Source: Conchocele bisecta
Taxonomy: Eukaryota > Mollusca > Bivalvia > Lucinida > Thyasiridae
Length of the DNA stretch: 64,000 nt
Reading direction: 5' to 3'
NCBI GenBank assembly: GCA_029237695.1
Contig: JAQRGA010000053.1
Coordinates: 310,001-374,000 of the forward strand
Part shown: in pieces, positions 45,110 to 56,066 of the stretch
How positions within the stretch are numbered: position 1 is the first letter of the stretch
Layout of the letters: every line of letters begins with the position of its first letter
The notes under the pieces: model-generated
Database searches by the model: none
What the model was told of the DNA's origin: nothing
The model's input: only the letters and a program-made list of their open reading frames with translations
Position numbers and translations under genes: made by a program

Positions 45110-45490
45110 ATTATGTCAGATTTTACGGATCAGACGAAGTGAGTTGGTTTTCGATTTTTTGTGATTGGATGTTTGTGAATTTGCTCATTCCTAGTTTAAA
45201 CATGTATTTAGTATTAGTATTTTAAAACAAGCAATTTTATAATGAAAGTAATGTGTATGTGTTTGGTAGCTAACAGTAACACCTATTGAAACCATCTCCA
45301 ATCTGATCATCACCTAATACTATACAAGTATCATGTTTTCATCCCAGGTTTTTGTTAGATATGAAGTACAAAGATTCACCATCATTATTCAAATAAACAC
45401 CCCTGTGAATATGAAAATCATGGGAAACAAAAACATTGTACGACTAAAATGTTTGTAAGCTCAAATTTAGAATCGTCTGGAAATTTCGAT
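45110..45490. other. No gene seen
   Basis: AT-rich loop sequence of the inverted duplication without recognisable features. Confidence 0.4.
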
Positions 45491-45494
45491 TGAT

Positions 45495-45569
45495 GGGATT
45501 TACATTTATTTAGCATTAGGCTGCAATATGCAGCCTATGCTCAATAAATGTAAATCCAATAAATGTTTA
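45495..45569. repeat. Hairpin TTTACATTTATT
   Basis: GGATTTACATTTATTTAGCA ... TGCTCAATAAATGTAAATCC; tip AGGCTGCAATATGCAGCCT. A half copy lies at 45610-45645. Confidence 0.8.
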
Positions 45570-45659
45570 CAAGAAAACATTGTTAATGTGAAATGTACAG
45601 ACTGTCATCAATTGATGGATTTACATTTATTCAGTATAGGCTGCTGATGAGTAGATGAG

Positions 45660-45915
45660 CAAAGTTTATTTAAATTTTTGATTGGTAACGGATTATCAAC
45701 TTAGAATTTGGCAATTTTGCCTTGTAACTCCTAAGACTTTTATACCCTAATAACACACCTGAAACCTGGTATGTAGCTTCCTTATGATGAGTTAATGCGC
45801 AAAGTTTATTTGGATTTATGATTCGACCCCCTTTTCGACTCCAAATTGTGCCTCGTTTACTATCACTAGCGGCATGTGGGCCATCCATGTTCAATGAACA
45901 CATTTTTCTAGTTGT
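45660..45915. repeat. Old dispersed repeat, related to 59560-60080
   Basis: Shares TGCCTTGTAACT, CTGGTATGTAGCTTCCTT, GCAAAGTTTATTTGGATTT and GATTCGACCCC with the later region, ending in a CATTTTTCTAGTT-type tail. Confidence 0.65.
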
Positions 45916-46344
45916 TGAATAAAAATGGAAAATAAAAAAGTAATCAGCAGATGACAAAATGTATTTCAGCAGCATTGTAACTCTTTTGCATGCTTTTCAG
46001 TTAGACTAATATTGATCAAGTACCCGAGGATAGCAACAGTTATGTCGTATGTTACGCTAATATTGAAACATGCATATTCTGCATGTTTGAGTGTGTTTTT
46101 CATCGTCTGAAGTTTTAAACCCTATCAACCCACAACAGACCATAAAACGAAAATTTTTCAAACAATGTAGATCAAGATGAGTCGCCAGATCCTCAGGAAC
46201 TGCAGTGTTTTACTATTCTTTTAAGATGTTGCTGGGTTTCTAATGAAATCGGTGAACTCATTTATATAAATATTACAAAATCTGGCATAATGACTTTCCA
46301 AAACCAAAACAGTGTGGACCTAGATCAACCTACCGTATACGTCC

Positions 46345-46734
46345 CAGAGCTCCATAGAAGCTGCATATTTTGCTTAAATACCCAATTAATATTGCCAAAA
46401 ACCCCAATTGAAATTAGAAGTAGCGAGTATCAATGTTGCAGAACCATGCTGCAGAAAACTAATAAACAGACCACAATTATAGCACATTTTTTCTTATTTG
46501 CCATGAAAACACATCTTGGTTTTCATTAGATTGTCTCCGAGGAGATGAAATGCCAAGACATGTTTTAATTTCGAAGCAAAACTATTCAATAATTGCTGTC
46601 TGTTGATGTTGTAAACAGTTATACCGGGTAGTGTGATTTTATTTTACCCAAATTAATAAAATTTCGAAATACCAATTTGCTTTCAGATGATGGAGTGACA
46701 ATACTCAATTACTAATTCCTTATCTGGAGCCCTG
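46345..46734. mobile_element. CTCCAGATAAGG MITE
   Basis: CAGAGCTCCATAGAAGCTGC ... CCTTATCTGGAGCCCTG; central palindrome partly deleted (TTGTCTCCGAGGAGA). CGTCC flanks both ends. Confidence 0.82.
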
Positions 46735-46806
46735 CGTCCACACAGTCTAATTAGGATCACCTTTTGGTCAGTGAAACAACTATTGTACTATCATTGGACC
46801 TTAGAC

Positions 46807-47031
46807 CGCTACTCACAACAATTGTCGTCTCCTGTTGCTTTTATTTATACTTGCCTTATTTATCAATAAAAACATGGTTTGACAGCACTTGAGAATCATT
46901 TCCAATTGAAATTATTCTAAATTTGGAAATGATTCTAAAGTTCTGTCAAAGCATGTTTTGGATGATAAAGATGGAAAATAGAAAATAAACAGCAGACGAC
47001 ATCAAAATTAAGATAGCGGTGTATGGGTTAA
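46807..47031. mobile_element. TTAA hairpin MITE (CCTTAGACCGCTA)
   Basis: CTTAGACCGCTACTCACAAC ... GATAGCGGTGTATGGGTTAA. Left TTAA mutated. Core has an extra TTGAAATTATTCTAAATTTGG insertion-like step. Confidence 0.82.
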
Positions 47032-47187
47032 TTGTAACAATAACTTGAATTTGTTCATAGTTTCTTTCAGTTAGTAAATCAATCTAGATGCATATGGTGG
47101 CTTAGCTCCTGAATTAGTTACAGGGATACTTGACAAAGTCAATTTGTTATTTATACCCCCGGCATATGAAGTACGTCGAGGGGTATA

Positions 47188-47528
47188 TTATAGGAATGAA
47201 TGGCCTTTTTGTGGAATGTATCGGGGTATAAACTTGGAAAAGTCGCGGGAAGGCCTTCGTCCAGTATTCCCGCGATTTTTCCAAGTTTATATCCCCGATA
47301 AATTCCACAAAAAGGCCATTCATTCCTTATAATTCCAGCATTTGAAATAAATTCATCAAGAAAATGTGCTTATTTTCCGTTTTCTTAAGAATTATTTTAA
47401 CTGCGCCTGACGGTTACGGAAAGTAGTTCGGCATGGAGTTTACTGGGATATAAATTTTGGACGGAGACTTGCAACGGACCAATCAAATGTTAGGGAATTG
47501 TGTAAATATTTTTGTGCTGGAATTATAG
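47188..47528 (+). mobile_element. TATAGGAATGAATGG foldback MITE in a known empty-site sequence
   Basis: Full-length copy. It sits inside the sequence CGTCGAGGGGTATA | GTTTTCGTAATTCCGCC, whose uninterrupted relative is at 23575-23610. See findings. Confidence 0.88.
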
Positions 47529-47819
47529 TTTTCGTAATTCCGCCCGTCCTTCCGCTTGTCTATCAGTCCGCGTTAATGTTTTTGGTACCCATTATCTCTC
47601 TAACAATAAGTTGGATTGATCTCAAAAACTTCATACACCTACCTTATCATCATCCATATTTTCATTACATACCACATCCATGTGGCCTTCGTGTCCAATG
47701 TCATTGTTAAATTACTTAGAAATTTGCGTTTAAAGTTTTTTAAATATTTGCGTTAAAGTTTTTATTTGTTGGTCCAGGCGGCAGCCGGGGGTATACGTGA
47801 GCCCCTGCTCACTTTCTCT

Positions 47820-48290
47820 ACTGTCTGTTCCACGTTTTGCTGCCGACGAACTTTTGGCCATTAAACACATTAAATCTAAAAAATATTTAAAAATAAGTAC
47901 TTTTTCATCAATAACAAAAGTCACCCTCCCCAAAAAAAATTATTTGATGAAATTCCATCAAATATTGATTTTATTGCGAAAAAACGATTTTCCTATGGGA
48001 ATTTAACATGGGGAGTCAATTTCCAAAACTTTTCGTTTTTTGATCCTTCAGGAAATTTGGAAATTGATGCCGAAACCTGTCGAAATAGCTTGAAAATGAT
48101 GTAACTAAGAAAACAAAAGTTGAATTTTGAAAATCGGAATAAAATCAATATTTGATGGAATGTCATCAAATAATCTTTTTGGGGAGGGTGACTTTTTTGT
48201 TATTGATGAAAAAGTACTTTTAAATATTTGTTAGATTTAATGTGTTTAATAGCCAAAAGTTCGTCGGCAGCAAAACGTGGAACAGACAGT
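47820..48290. mobile_element. Long-arm foldback (ACTGTCTGTTCCACG ends)
   Basis: 471 bp; arms of ~150 bp: ACTGTCTGTTCCACGTTTTG ... CAAAACGTGGAACAGACAGT, TTTTTCATCAATAACAAAAG and GTCACCCTCCCC / GGGGAGGGTGAC. Shares ATTGATTTTATTGCGAAAAA with 33737 and 56067. Confidence 0.88.
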
Positions 48291-48318
48291 AGTTCATGTA
48301 CTAACATCAACCCTATCC

Positions 48319-48561
48319 TTAACCCTTAGACCGCTATCTTAATTTTTTGTCGTCTGTTGTTTATTTTCCTTTTTTATCATCCAAAACATGCTTCGACAGC
48401 ACTTTAGAATAATTTACAACATGCTTTGACAGCACTTCAGAATCATTTCCATTGGAAATGATTCTGAAGTGCTGTCAAACCATGTTTTTATTGAGAAATA
48501 AGGCAAGATATAAAAGCAACAGGAGACGACAATTGTTGTGAGTAGCGTGTCTAAGGGTTAA
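48319..48561. mobile_element. TTAA hairpin MITE (CCCTTAGACCGCTA), reverse
   Basis: TTAACCCTTAGACCGCTATC ... GTAGCGTGTCTAAGGGTTAA; core GAATCATTTCC / GGAAATGATTC; reverse orientation of 27659-27910. Confidence 0.88.
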
Positions 48562-48809
48562 ATATTATAAGAGTTTCTCCATCATGTAATAACTCGATAC
48601 ATTACTTTAATAGTCACACACATGGTGCATGTGGACATAAGTGACACACTCGTACGACCATTCTCATGGCATTAACATTTGAACCATCACAAAGGTCACT
48701 GCAACGCTTGGCATACTTGACTGTAAAAGTAGCCATCATTTACAAACATCTTTAATACATTTTCCAGTTTCGTTTCTGCATTTACGCAGCACACGGGCAA
48801 GGTGATCGG

Positions 48810-49764
48810 TATGAGGATGTGATAAAACAATTAAATCACGTTCGTCCCCATGTACGATCGATAATCCACTCGCTAAAGCTCGCGGATTATCTCGTCGTAC
48901 ATGCGGACGAACCGTAATCTAACTTTGGTATAATGTCTAGTTAGAATACATTTTTTAAAACATGGTAACTGCATGTTGAATGCCTGCCGCTATATTTAAG
49001 GAGTATATGGAAAGGGGAGGCGGGAGTATGACGACCAGCATAGCTCCCAGGAGGAGCTGGCTCCGTATCGCGTGCACTGGGACGACGACGACGATTTCGA
49101 CCAAGGCCGGACGACCCAAACAAAAGTCCCGGACATCAGACCAGTGTACGCCACATGAGGGTCAAAAGTGCGGCCACCAGTATGACAGACTTTGACCCTG
49201 TAAGGGAGCGGTGGTCCCCCATCCACCGGGGTGGTGCGACGACATCCGTTCGCGAAACGAGTGGCTAGTGCCTCGACAAGCATGACAGGTTTTATGGGTT
49301 TTCTGATTATAACCAGTCTAAGTAAGTCGCGTGAAGACGTTTGTCATGTGTTTTCAAAGTACAATTTATACGTTTATATAAATTTTAAGAATATGGGATG
49401 AAACACGAATGATACAGTATTCAAATGGCATTTTTTAATTTAGCAAGTTCAGTTAAAAACAATATTAATTAACCTTGCATGGTGTGAACCACTTTAACTA
49501 ACAATTACTAGATATATTAAATCTTTGCATGCTAGCGGCGAAAATATCCGCCAAACGAATTAGGAGTACATGTATATATGTTTTATTTCTCTCTGTAAAT
49601 ATGTCTTGACATTTCATTAGAATTGAGTCCTCAGGACTCAATTCTAATGAAATTCCAAGACATATTCATGATATTTACGGGGAGAAATACAAGAAAATAT
49701 GATGAATTCTTGTCCGCTAATTTTGAACTATTTATAGCCCACAAGTTTCCCAGCATGCAAAGAG
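48810..49764 (+). repeat. Right arm of a ~0.9-kb inverted duplication
   Basis: Inverted partner of 42858-43767. It keeps a donor-like CTAAGTAAGTCG at about 49318 that is deleted in the left arm. Its hairpin core differs at the centre (AATTGAGTCC / GGACTCAATT) although the arms around it match. The outer edge ends in the block TTTCCCAGCATGCAAAGAG, shared with the left arm. Confidence 0.85.
49000..49323 (+). pseudogene. Exon-like Asp-rich segment, right-arm copy
   Basis: Counterpart of the minus-strand segment at 43300-43556. One frame gives REYDDQHSSQEELAPYRVHW, then five Asp and FDQGRTT, and stops at a TGA near 49157. The SMTGF and RRHPFAKRVA parts lie in another frame, so this copy is frameshifted too. 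The Asp run with HW before it is intact in this frame. A consensus donor GTAAGT follows at about 49321. The paired copies suggest a former coding exon carried by the duplication. Confidence 0.45.
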
Positions 49765-49769
49765 TTAAA

Positions 49770-50990
49770 TCATGGCTAATATAAATAAATGTATAGTATT
49801 TGGTCTACAAGCATGTTGGTGATTGAAACTATAGACCACTGCTGATACAATATTGCTCACATAGTTTAGTTTGTTTGAAACAAAAATCTTACAATCTCAG
49901 TCATAGTTTTTGTTTAGTTTATAAATTTAGTTTTATAATGAATGATCTTGATCAAACTTTTATTCATACCATATTGCCTGTATGTATTAGGGCACTGATT
50001 CTTGTAACCCAATAATTACATATACCGGTACAGGCATTTCAAAACAATACATAGAGTATGAGTAAATGTGCATGTAGGTCGCTGTTTAGAAGTTTGTTAT
50101 GGAAGCAAATCATATGTAATAGTTATAGTTCATATATTGAATTTTTAATAAATTAATTTTGTAGCAAACGCCAGCGAGCGAGAAATTATTAAAAATTCAA
50201 TATGTGAACTATAACGTACTTATTGTTTACGAGCCCACTTGCGAACTTCCGCCCCTAAACGTGATTTCAAATCGCTATAATAGTATGTGATTGGCAGTGT
50301 GACACGAAATGAGCGCGTGTGTGGGCAGTAATATGCTTTGCGTCTGGTGAACTGGTGACAACAAGGTGTAAAATCAGTTCTTAATATAGCGCTGAATATT
50401 TAATGATTAATTGAAGGGTAAACAATAAAGTATGTTAACTTGTCTTACACTTGTTATCGCTTGCAATATATTACATGTACATTATTTTATATTACTGTTG
50501 GTTAATGCTACTATTGTTTTCTACATAATTATATTATTTAATTCTATATCCTACCTTTCTGGTCATATTGCTTCTTTCCCTTAACTATTATTAGACCACT
50601 TTTGTTGTATGGCACCCCCGACTTGATAGCTAGAGTTTATTATTATTTCAATCTATATATGAGACACACCATGCGATTTTGTATTTAAAAACATGTGCAA
50701 ACTTTCATGAAATATATTTACAGAAACTATTTTATGTTAATGATATCGAACGCTGACAACATTTTCATTATTTGCTATGAAGATTTTGTCAGCGTTCGAC
50801 TTAATTTACGGAAAATATGGTAAATTTTGTAAATATTTTTCTTGAAATATCACACATGTTCTTAGGTACAAAATCACATGGCGTTTCTCATATGTTGTAC
50901 AAGACTAGTGTTGGGATACACCGGTTGTATTGTGACATGCCTATAACACAGCAGTTTCACAAATCTTCAGATGCGTGAGTTGGACATTTA
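49770..50990. other. No gene; two foldbacks
   Basis: 50121-50215 is a hairpin (GTTATAGTTCATATATTG ... CAATATGTGAACTATAAC) with GCCAGCGAGCGAG at the tip. 50685-50895 is a foldback (AACGCTGACAACA / TTGTCAGCGTT) related to 6660-6890. The rest is AT-rich and featureless. Confidence 0.6.
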
Positions 50991-50998
50991 TGAGAGTA

Positions 50999-51212
50999 CA
51001 GTGAAACCTCTATAAACCGGACACCCTGGGAGGTCCCCAGGGTGTCCGGCTTAGAGAGGTTTCACTGTAAATCAGGCATTTGATCATTCCGAGCCATAGT
51101 TGTGTGCTATGCGATCATGAATAGATATTATCACCTGAGATAAATCACCATGAAACTCATCAAAAATAAGATCAAGTGTTTTGTTGGTATTCGGTTTAGT
51201 GAGATTCAACTG
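50999..51212. mobile_element. pogo-like MITE, TA target
   Basis: TA-CAGTGAAACCTCTATAAACC ... GGTTTAGTGAGATTCAACTG-TA. A complete small hairpin (CACCCTGGGAGGTCCCCAGGG) ends with its own GGTTTCACTG at 51067, so the left 69 bp look like a self-contained element. Copy at 57657-57884. Confidence 0.82.
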
Positions 51213-51238
51213 TATTATGTTTCTCGTTGTTATTTCAG

Positions 51239-51328
51239 TTTATATGTAGTGGAGGACCTGTGGGCATGTAACAATCGGAGTCGGGTACACCAAGTGTCTG
51301 TTTCAACAAAGCTGACTAAACAGAAAAT
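51239..51328 (+). CDS. Candidate internal exon, possibly upstream exon of the DUF3472 gene
   Basis: A 90-bp open segment lies between a good acceptor (TTGTTATTTCAG ending at 51238) and a consensus donor (GTAAGTA from 51329). The open frame reads YVVEDLWACNNRSRV and then HQVSVSTKLTKQK. It starts with 1 leftover base and ends with 2, so it would splice in frame to the exon at 60342, which begins with 1 leftover base. No domain is recognised. The acceptor lies just downstream of a pogo-like MITE ending at 51212, so the splice site could be fortuitous. The 9-kb intron this implies holds SINEs, MITEs and a minisatellite. Confidence 0.4.
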
Positions 51329-51657
51329 GTAAGTAAACTGAATTGTGCAGGCAAGGAAATTCTGAATTGAACAATCATAATCATAATTTCATCAACGCGT
51401 ATTTAGCTAAAATTTGCTATTTTTAAAAAACAATTATGAAGTAAATGTAGATTACTGTGGTTTTATGATATAACTAAATTTATTTATAAAACAAACCAAA
51501 TGGAACGACCAGTAAGACTACCATATCAAAATACTATCATTCATCTAAACTCAGATAATATTTCAGTTTGTGTGAGTAACTGTTTGATTGAACTTAACTA
51601 AATTGGTTAAACTGGTCCGTCCCTTCTTCTATTGCATGTGTGTTGATATAATAATGC

Positions 51658-51908
51658 AGTATAATTCCAGCACAAAAATATTTACACAATTCCCTAACAT
51701 TTGATTGGCCCGTAGCAAGTCTCTGTCCAAAATTTATATCCCAGTAAACTCCCACGCCGAACTACTTTCCGTAACCGTGAGGCGCAGTTAAAATAATTGT
51801 TAAGAAAACGGAAAATAAACACATTTTCTTGATGAATTTATTTCAAATGCGGGTATTATAAGGAATGAATGGCCTTTTTGTGGAAAAAAAGGCCATTCAT
51901 TCCTATAA
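51658..51908 (-). mobile_element. TATAGGAATGAATGG MITE, reverse, foldback collapsed
   Basis: TATAATTCCAGCACAAAAAT, the CATTTGATTGGCCCG body, then a foldback shortened to GGCCTTTTTGTGGAAAAAAAGGCC. Confidence 0.85.
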
Positions 51909-52013
51909 TATTACTTTTTGTTATATATCAGTTTGGTGAACATAATTTCTTTTACTACTGCTAGTTGATTACACCAAAGATTAAAGGTCCTCATATGATT
52001 ACATGTCCTGAAT

Positions 52014-52300
52014 TTGCCCATTATAAAAGTAGTAAGATTATTACTGATCCTACTGCTTTTGGGAGGGGGCCAAGTGATTCTGGTGTAGCGAGGACCTGGC
52101 ATCAGATCAGAATCATTCTGATTTCAGGGCTGAATATATAGTTCTTTTATTGTAAATATTCAGTTCTGATTTTGGAATTTTCCTCCCATTTGTACATGTA
52201 CTTGTACAGGTAATATATTGGATTTAGTACTAAACCAATTGACCCGGCCTTAAAGGACCTTAGCTGTTGATAGGCCGTTAAACCACAACAAACAAAAACA
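52014..52300 (+). mobile_element. SINE-A, 5'-truncated
   Basis: Starts CCATTATAAAAGTAGTAAG; tail AGGCCGTTAAACCACAACAA. Confidence 0.88.
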
Positions 52301-52388
52301 TGACATGTCTGAAATTAATTGGATGGATGAACATTCTCATTGACTTTCATGGCTTATTGGATACATTGCTTACCGAACATACTTCAGT

Positions 52389-52655
52389 AGCCGATTTCAT
52401 AAAAATTGCAAAGTATACTTTTCTAGCAAAGTATACTTTGAGGGAGAAATAATTTATTTTTCATGAAATGCATTATTTCATATAGAACTAACAAGTTGCA
52501 ACTGCATATTTTTGATGGTTAAAAGTATGCAGAATTATTATACTGAATTTATTACATTATCACAGCCAACTTGGCTGTGATAATGTAATAAATTCAGTAT
52601 AATAAAAATTAATAAATTTATCCTAAAATTGAAAATTTCTCACTCAAAGTAATGG
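52389..52655. mobile_element. GCAAAGTATACTT-family MITE, reverse, truncated
   Basis: CAGTAGCCGATTTCATAAAA; inner hairpin TTATCACAGCCAACTTGG / CCAACTTGGCTGTGATAA; stops at CTCAAAGTA without the outer right end. Confidence 0.82.
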
Positions 52656-52769
52656 GACACCTTTACGTTTGTTTTGTGACTCTGTAAAACACTTGACATC
52701 CATCATATAAATGGTGTCATGAGACGTACAGGAGTGCCAATACGTAACAGTGATTGCAGTAACTGTGTA

Positions 52770-53134
52770 CAGTTTATTTGCTTATATAAATACCAAATTA
52801 AAATTGCCATAAACCCAATTGAAATTAGTAGCGAGTATCAAAAAGCAATACAAAGTTTGTGGTACCATGCTGCAGAAAACAATAAATAGACCAAAAATAT
52901 AGAATATTTTTCTTATTTTCCATGAAAATACATCTTGGTATTAGAATTGTCTTTCTAGTGAAATGCCAAGACATATTTTGAATAACTATTTGTAAACTAT
53001 TCAATAATGCTGTCTGTTGATGTGTAAACAGTATCGTACACTGTATTTTACCCAATTAAAATGTTAATGCCCAATTGTTTCAGAAATGATGGAGTGACAA
53101 TACTCAATTACTAATCCTTATCTGGATCCCTGTC
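52770..53134. mobile_element. CTCCAGATAAGG MITE, 5' end lost
   Basis: AAATTAAAATTGCCATAAAC, CATGCTGCAGAAAACAATAA and the right end CTTATCTGGATCCCTG. Central palindrome reduced to AGAATTGTCTT. Confidence 0.78.
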
Positions 53135-53166
53135 TATGTATGGTGATGCTCTTACTGTGAATATGG

Positions 53167-53574
53167 AGTGGGTGGCAGGCGGCAGCATGCGATCGGTAAT
53201 TTAACGATTGGGGTTCATCCTTACCGGAATTCCGACTGGAGAACTGGTTTGGCCCTCACATATGTCTTTGGCATTTTGTATGTGACAGTTGAATCTGGTT
53301 ATACCCCTTATGGGAGTATTATGATTATTCGTAATCCTATTTTAGGGGAAGGGGACAAGTGTCTTCGGTATGGTATGGACCTGGCACCAGGTCAGGTTAT
53401 TTTAATTTCTGGGCTGCATATTGTTTTCTCGATGTAAATATTCAGTTCTGATTTTCGGATTCCCCCCCCCCCCCCAATGCTGCAGGTTAAAAACGTGATT
53501 GAACCGTGTTTGCCCGGCCTTACATGACCTTAGCTGTCGATAGGCTGTTAAACACCAATAAACAAATAAACAAA
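53167..53574 (+). mobile_element. SINE-B, near full length
   Basis: GAGTGGGTGGCAGGCGGCAG head; GGGGTTCATCCTTACCGG; core TTTGGCCCTCACATATG; tail GCTGTTAAACACCAATAAAC. C-run at 53462-53475. Confidence 0.9.
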
Positions 53575-53639
53575 CTGTGAATACATAAATAACATCTAGT
53601 GCTTAAATACGTGTAATATGGTGATAAGTTTATGTATTG

Positions 53640-54450
53640 GGACATTTCTGTTTGGAATATATAACTTATATTGGTGGTTGTGCTGGAATATACTTATATT
53701 GGTGGTTATGGCTTGGAATATATAACTTATATTGGTGGTTAGCTAAGGATATAACATATTGGTGTTACTGAATATATAACTATTGGTGGTTACGCTGGAA
53801 TATAATAACTTATATTGGTGGTTACGCTGGAATATATAATATATTACTATGGTGGTTACGCTGGAATATATAACTTATATTGGTGGTTACTCTGGAATAT
53901 ATAACTTATATTGGTGGTTACTCTGGAATATATAACTTATATTGGTGGTTACGCTGGAAATATATAATATATTGGTGGTTACTAATATACTTATATTGGT
54001 GGATCTGGAATATATAACTTATATTGGTGGTTACAACTTATATTGGTGGTTACTCTGGAATATATAACTTATATTGGTGGTTACTCTGGAATATATAACT
54101 TATATTGGTGGTTACGCTGGAATATATAACTTATATTGGTGGTTACGCTGGAATATATAACTTATATTGGTGGTTACGCTGGCATATATAACTTATATTG
54201 GTGGTTACTCTGGAATATATAACTTATATTGGTGGTTACGCTGGAATAATATATAACTTATATTGGTGGTTACTCTGGATTATATAACTTATATTGGTGG
54301 TTACAACGCTGGAATATATAACTTATATTGGTGGTTACGCTGGAATATATAACTTATATTGGTGGTTACTCTGGAATATATAACTTATATTGGTGGTTAC
54401 GCTGGAATATATAACTTATATTGGTGGTTACATTGGTGGTTACGCTATGT
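53640..54450. repeat. 31-bp minisatellite, ~26 units
   Basis: Unit GGAATATATAACTTATATTG then GTGGTTACGCT. Variants differ mainly at CGCT/CTCT. Both ends carry damaged units; the middle is regular. Confidence 0.95.
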
Positions 54451-54925
54451 TGTGCTTGGTGTGCTTTTGCTTTAAACAGGGATCGAGCAACATTAATGAA
54501 ATTGTTAGACTTCTCCCAGATTTCATTAGTGGGAGAATATTTTTTTAATAAAGAGTGTAACGTATAATGTATATACATGTACAAACATAAAATAAATGTA
54601 TTACATGTACATCATATAAAACCAGTTTAATATCTTGAAAATTATTTGTGCATCCAAATACTGGAGCATAATATACAGAACATGTAAATATATCTACTTT
54701 GTGCAGGTTAAATATTGAATACTCTTTGTTTTGTCCTTTATTATAACAATGAAAAGTTAAATGTGATCATTTGACCATTGATTGGACATTTGAAACCATA
54801 CTCTAGGTGCTGAGCTTGGCACATCCAACATTCAAATGCATAATATGTTTATTAATGACCGAGGATTTATGTTTATAGGCACTATTGGCTGGCATCATTT
54901 GTTTTGTAAAATATTCAAACATTTA
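54450..54925. other. No gene seen
   Basis: AT-rich, with a short inverted TCTCCCA / TGGGAGA pair around 54510-54535. Confidence 0.4.
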
Positions 54926-54929
54926 TAGA

Positions 54930-55051
54930 TTATTTGATTTGTATGTGAATATATGCACGAATTCCGCAGTGTGCGATATTGCGCGACTTTAGGAGCGCAG
55001 TATCGTTGCGCGGCGGAACGAGTGGCACATATCCACATACAAATAAAATAA
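54930..55051. mobile_element. Hairpin with GC-rich tip
   Basis: TTATTTGATTTGTATGTG ... CACATACAAATAAAATAA. Tip CGCGACTTTAGGAGCGCAG is GC-rich, like the CGAGCTTTAGCGAGTGG-type tips at 43690 and 48875. Confidence 0.72.
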
Positions 55052-55059
55052 CCTTTTTA

Positions 55060-55560
55060 TTGTATACATAAATCACTCACAATTCATATGAAAATTATAC
55101 AAAATGTAAAATAAAATAATCAAATTAGTGGTGGTTTAGAAGGAACTATTTTACGTGGTGAAACGTAGTTCCGGCACTGACTAATATGAACTCACGTGAC
55201 GTCAGTATGGGAAAATATTGACGCCTTGCATTTCATTGTGTTTCAATGGGAAACGAAAGTACGTACCGGTCACTACCGGTATATACAATGTACATGTAAT
55301 AATATGTTGGTTGTATGTTATTGTTGTTCTGTCTCATACATGTAACCATGTTTAATTGATGTCTAAATTGATAACATGCTAATATTGACACTGTATTAAA
55401 AGTGTAGTTTAAATAAATATCTAGAGCTGTTATAGATATAGTTTAGAAAAGAGATATCCTATTCTCAATATTTGACCTGCACAATTCAATTTACTAGCAT
55501 GTATCACTGTTCGTTACAATTTCGCCGTGTATCAATCACAGGAATTTGGCGTGTGTCGGC
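55060..55560. other. No gene seen
   Basis: AT-rich intron-like sequence; a few CACTACCGGTATA motifs near 55270. Confidence 0.4.
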
Positions 55561-55567
55561 TTTAATT

Positions 55568-55990
55568 GGTATAACTATATATTTATGAACATGGCTTCTA
55601 ACTTTGGTCGGACACGACCTCGTATCATAACAAAGTAACATGTTTAAAATGGTAATTTTCTATGCATTCTATAATATCTGCAGGATAACGATAATTCTCA
55701 AATGATCATATGAACTTGCCACTACAATAATGACGTTAGAACCTTAAACACATTATTTCATTTGTTATGATACGAGGTTGTGTCCGACCTAGGAAAAGGA
55801 GCTGTAATTCGATATTATTTGCATAAATATGTTCTAACTATGTTATTTTAGCAAGATAACAATAATTCTCAAATGAACATGTGCAATTTCCGTCAAAATA
55901 TTCACGTTAATATAATCGCGTAATGTGCTATGATACGAGGTCATGTCCGACCAAAGTTCGAAGCCTTGTTCATATATATAGAGTTATACC
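55568..55990. mobile_element. Foldback with ~75-bp arms (TCGGACACGACCTCG)
   Basis: GGTATAACTATATATTTATG ... ATATATATAGAGTTATACC. Arms contain TTTGGTCGGACACGACCTCG / CGAGGTCATGTCCGACCAAA. A third inner copy of the block (GATACGAGGTTGTGTCCGAC) lies at 55764-55788. Confidence 0.85.
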
Positions 55991-56066
55991 GATGAAAGCC
56001 AAACGCGCTGAATGCCTGTGGTATCAATAGCATATTACAGGTATCAGTAACAGACATCATATGACA

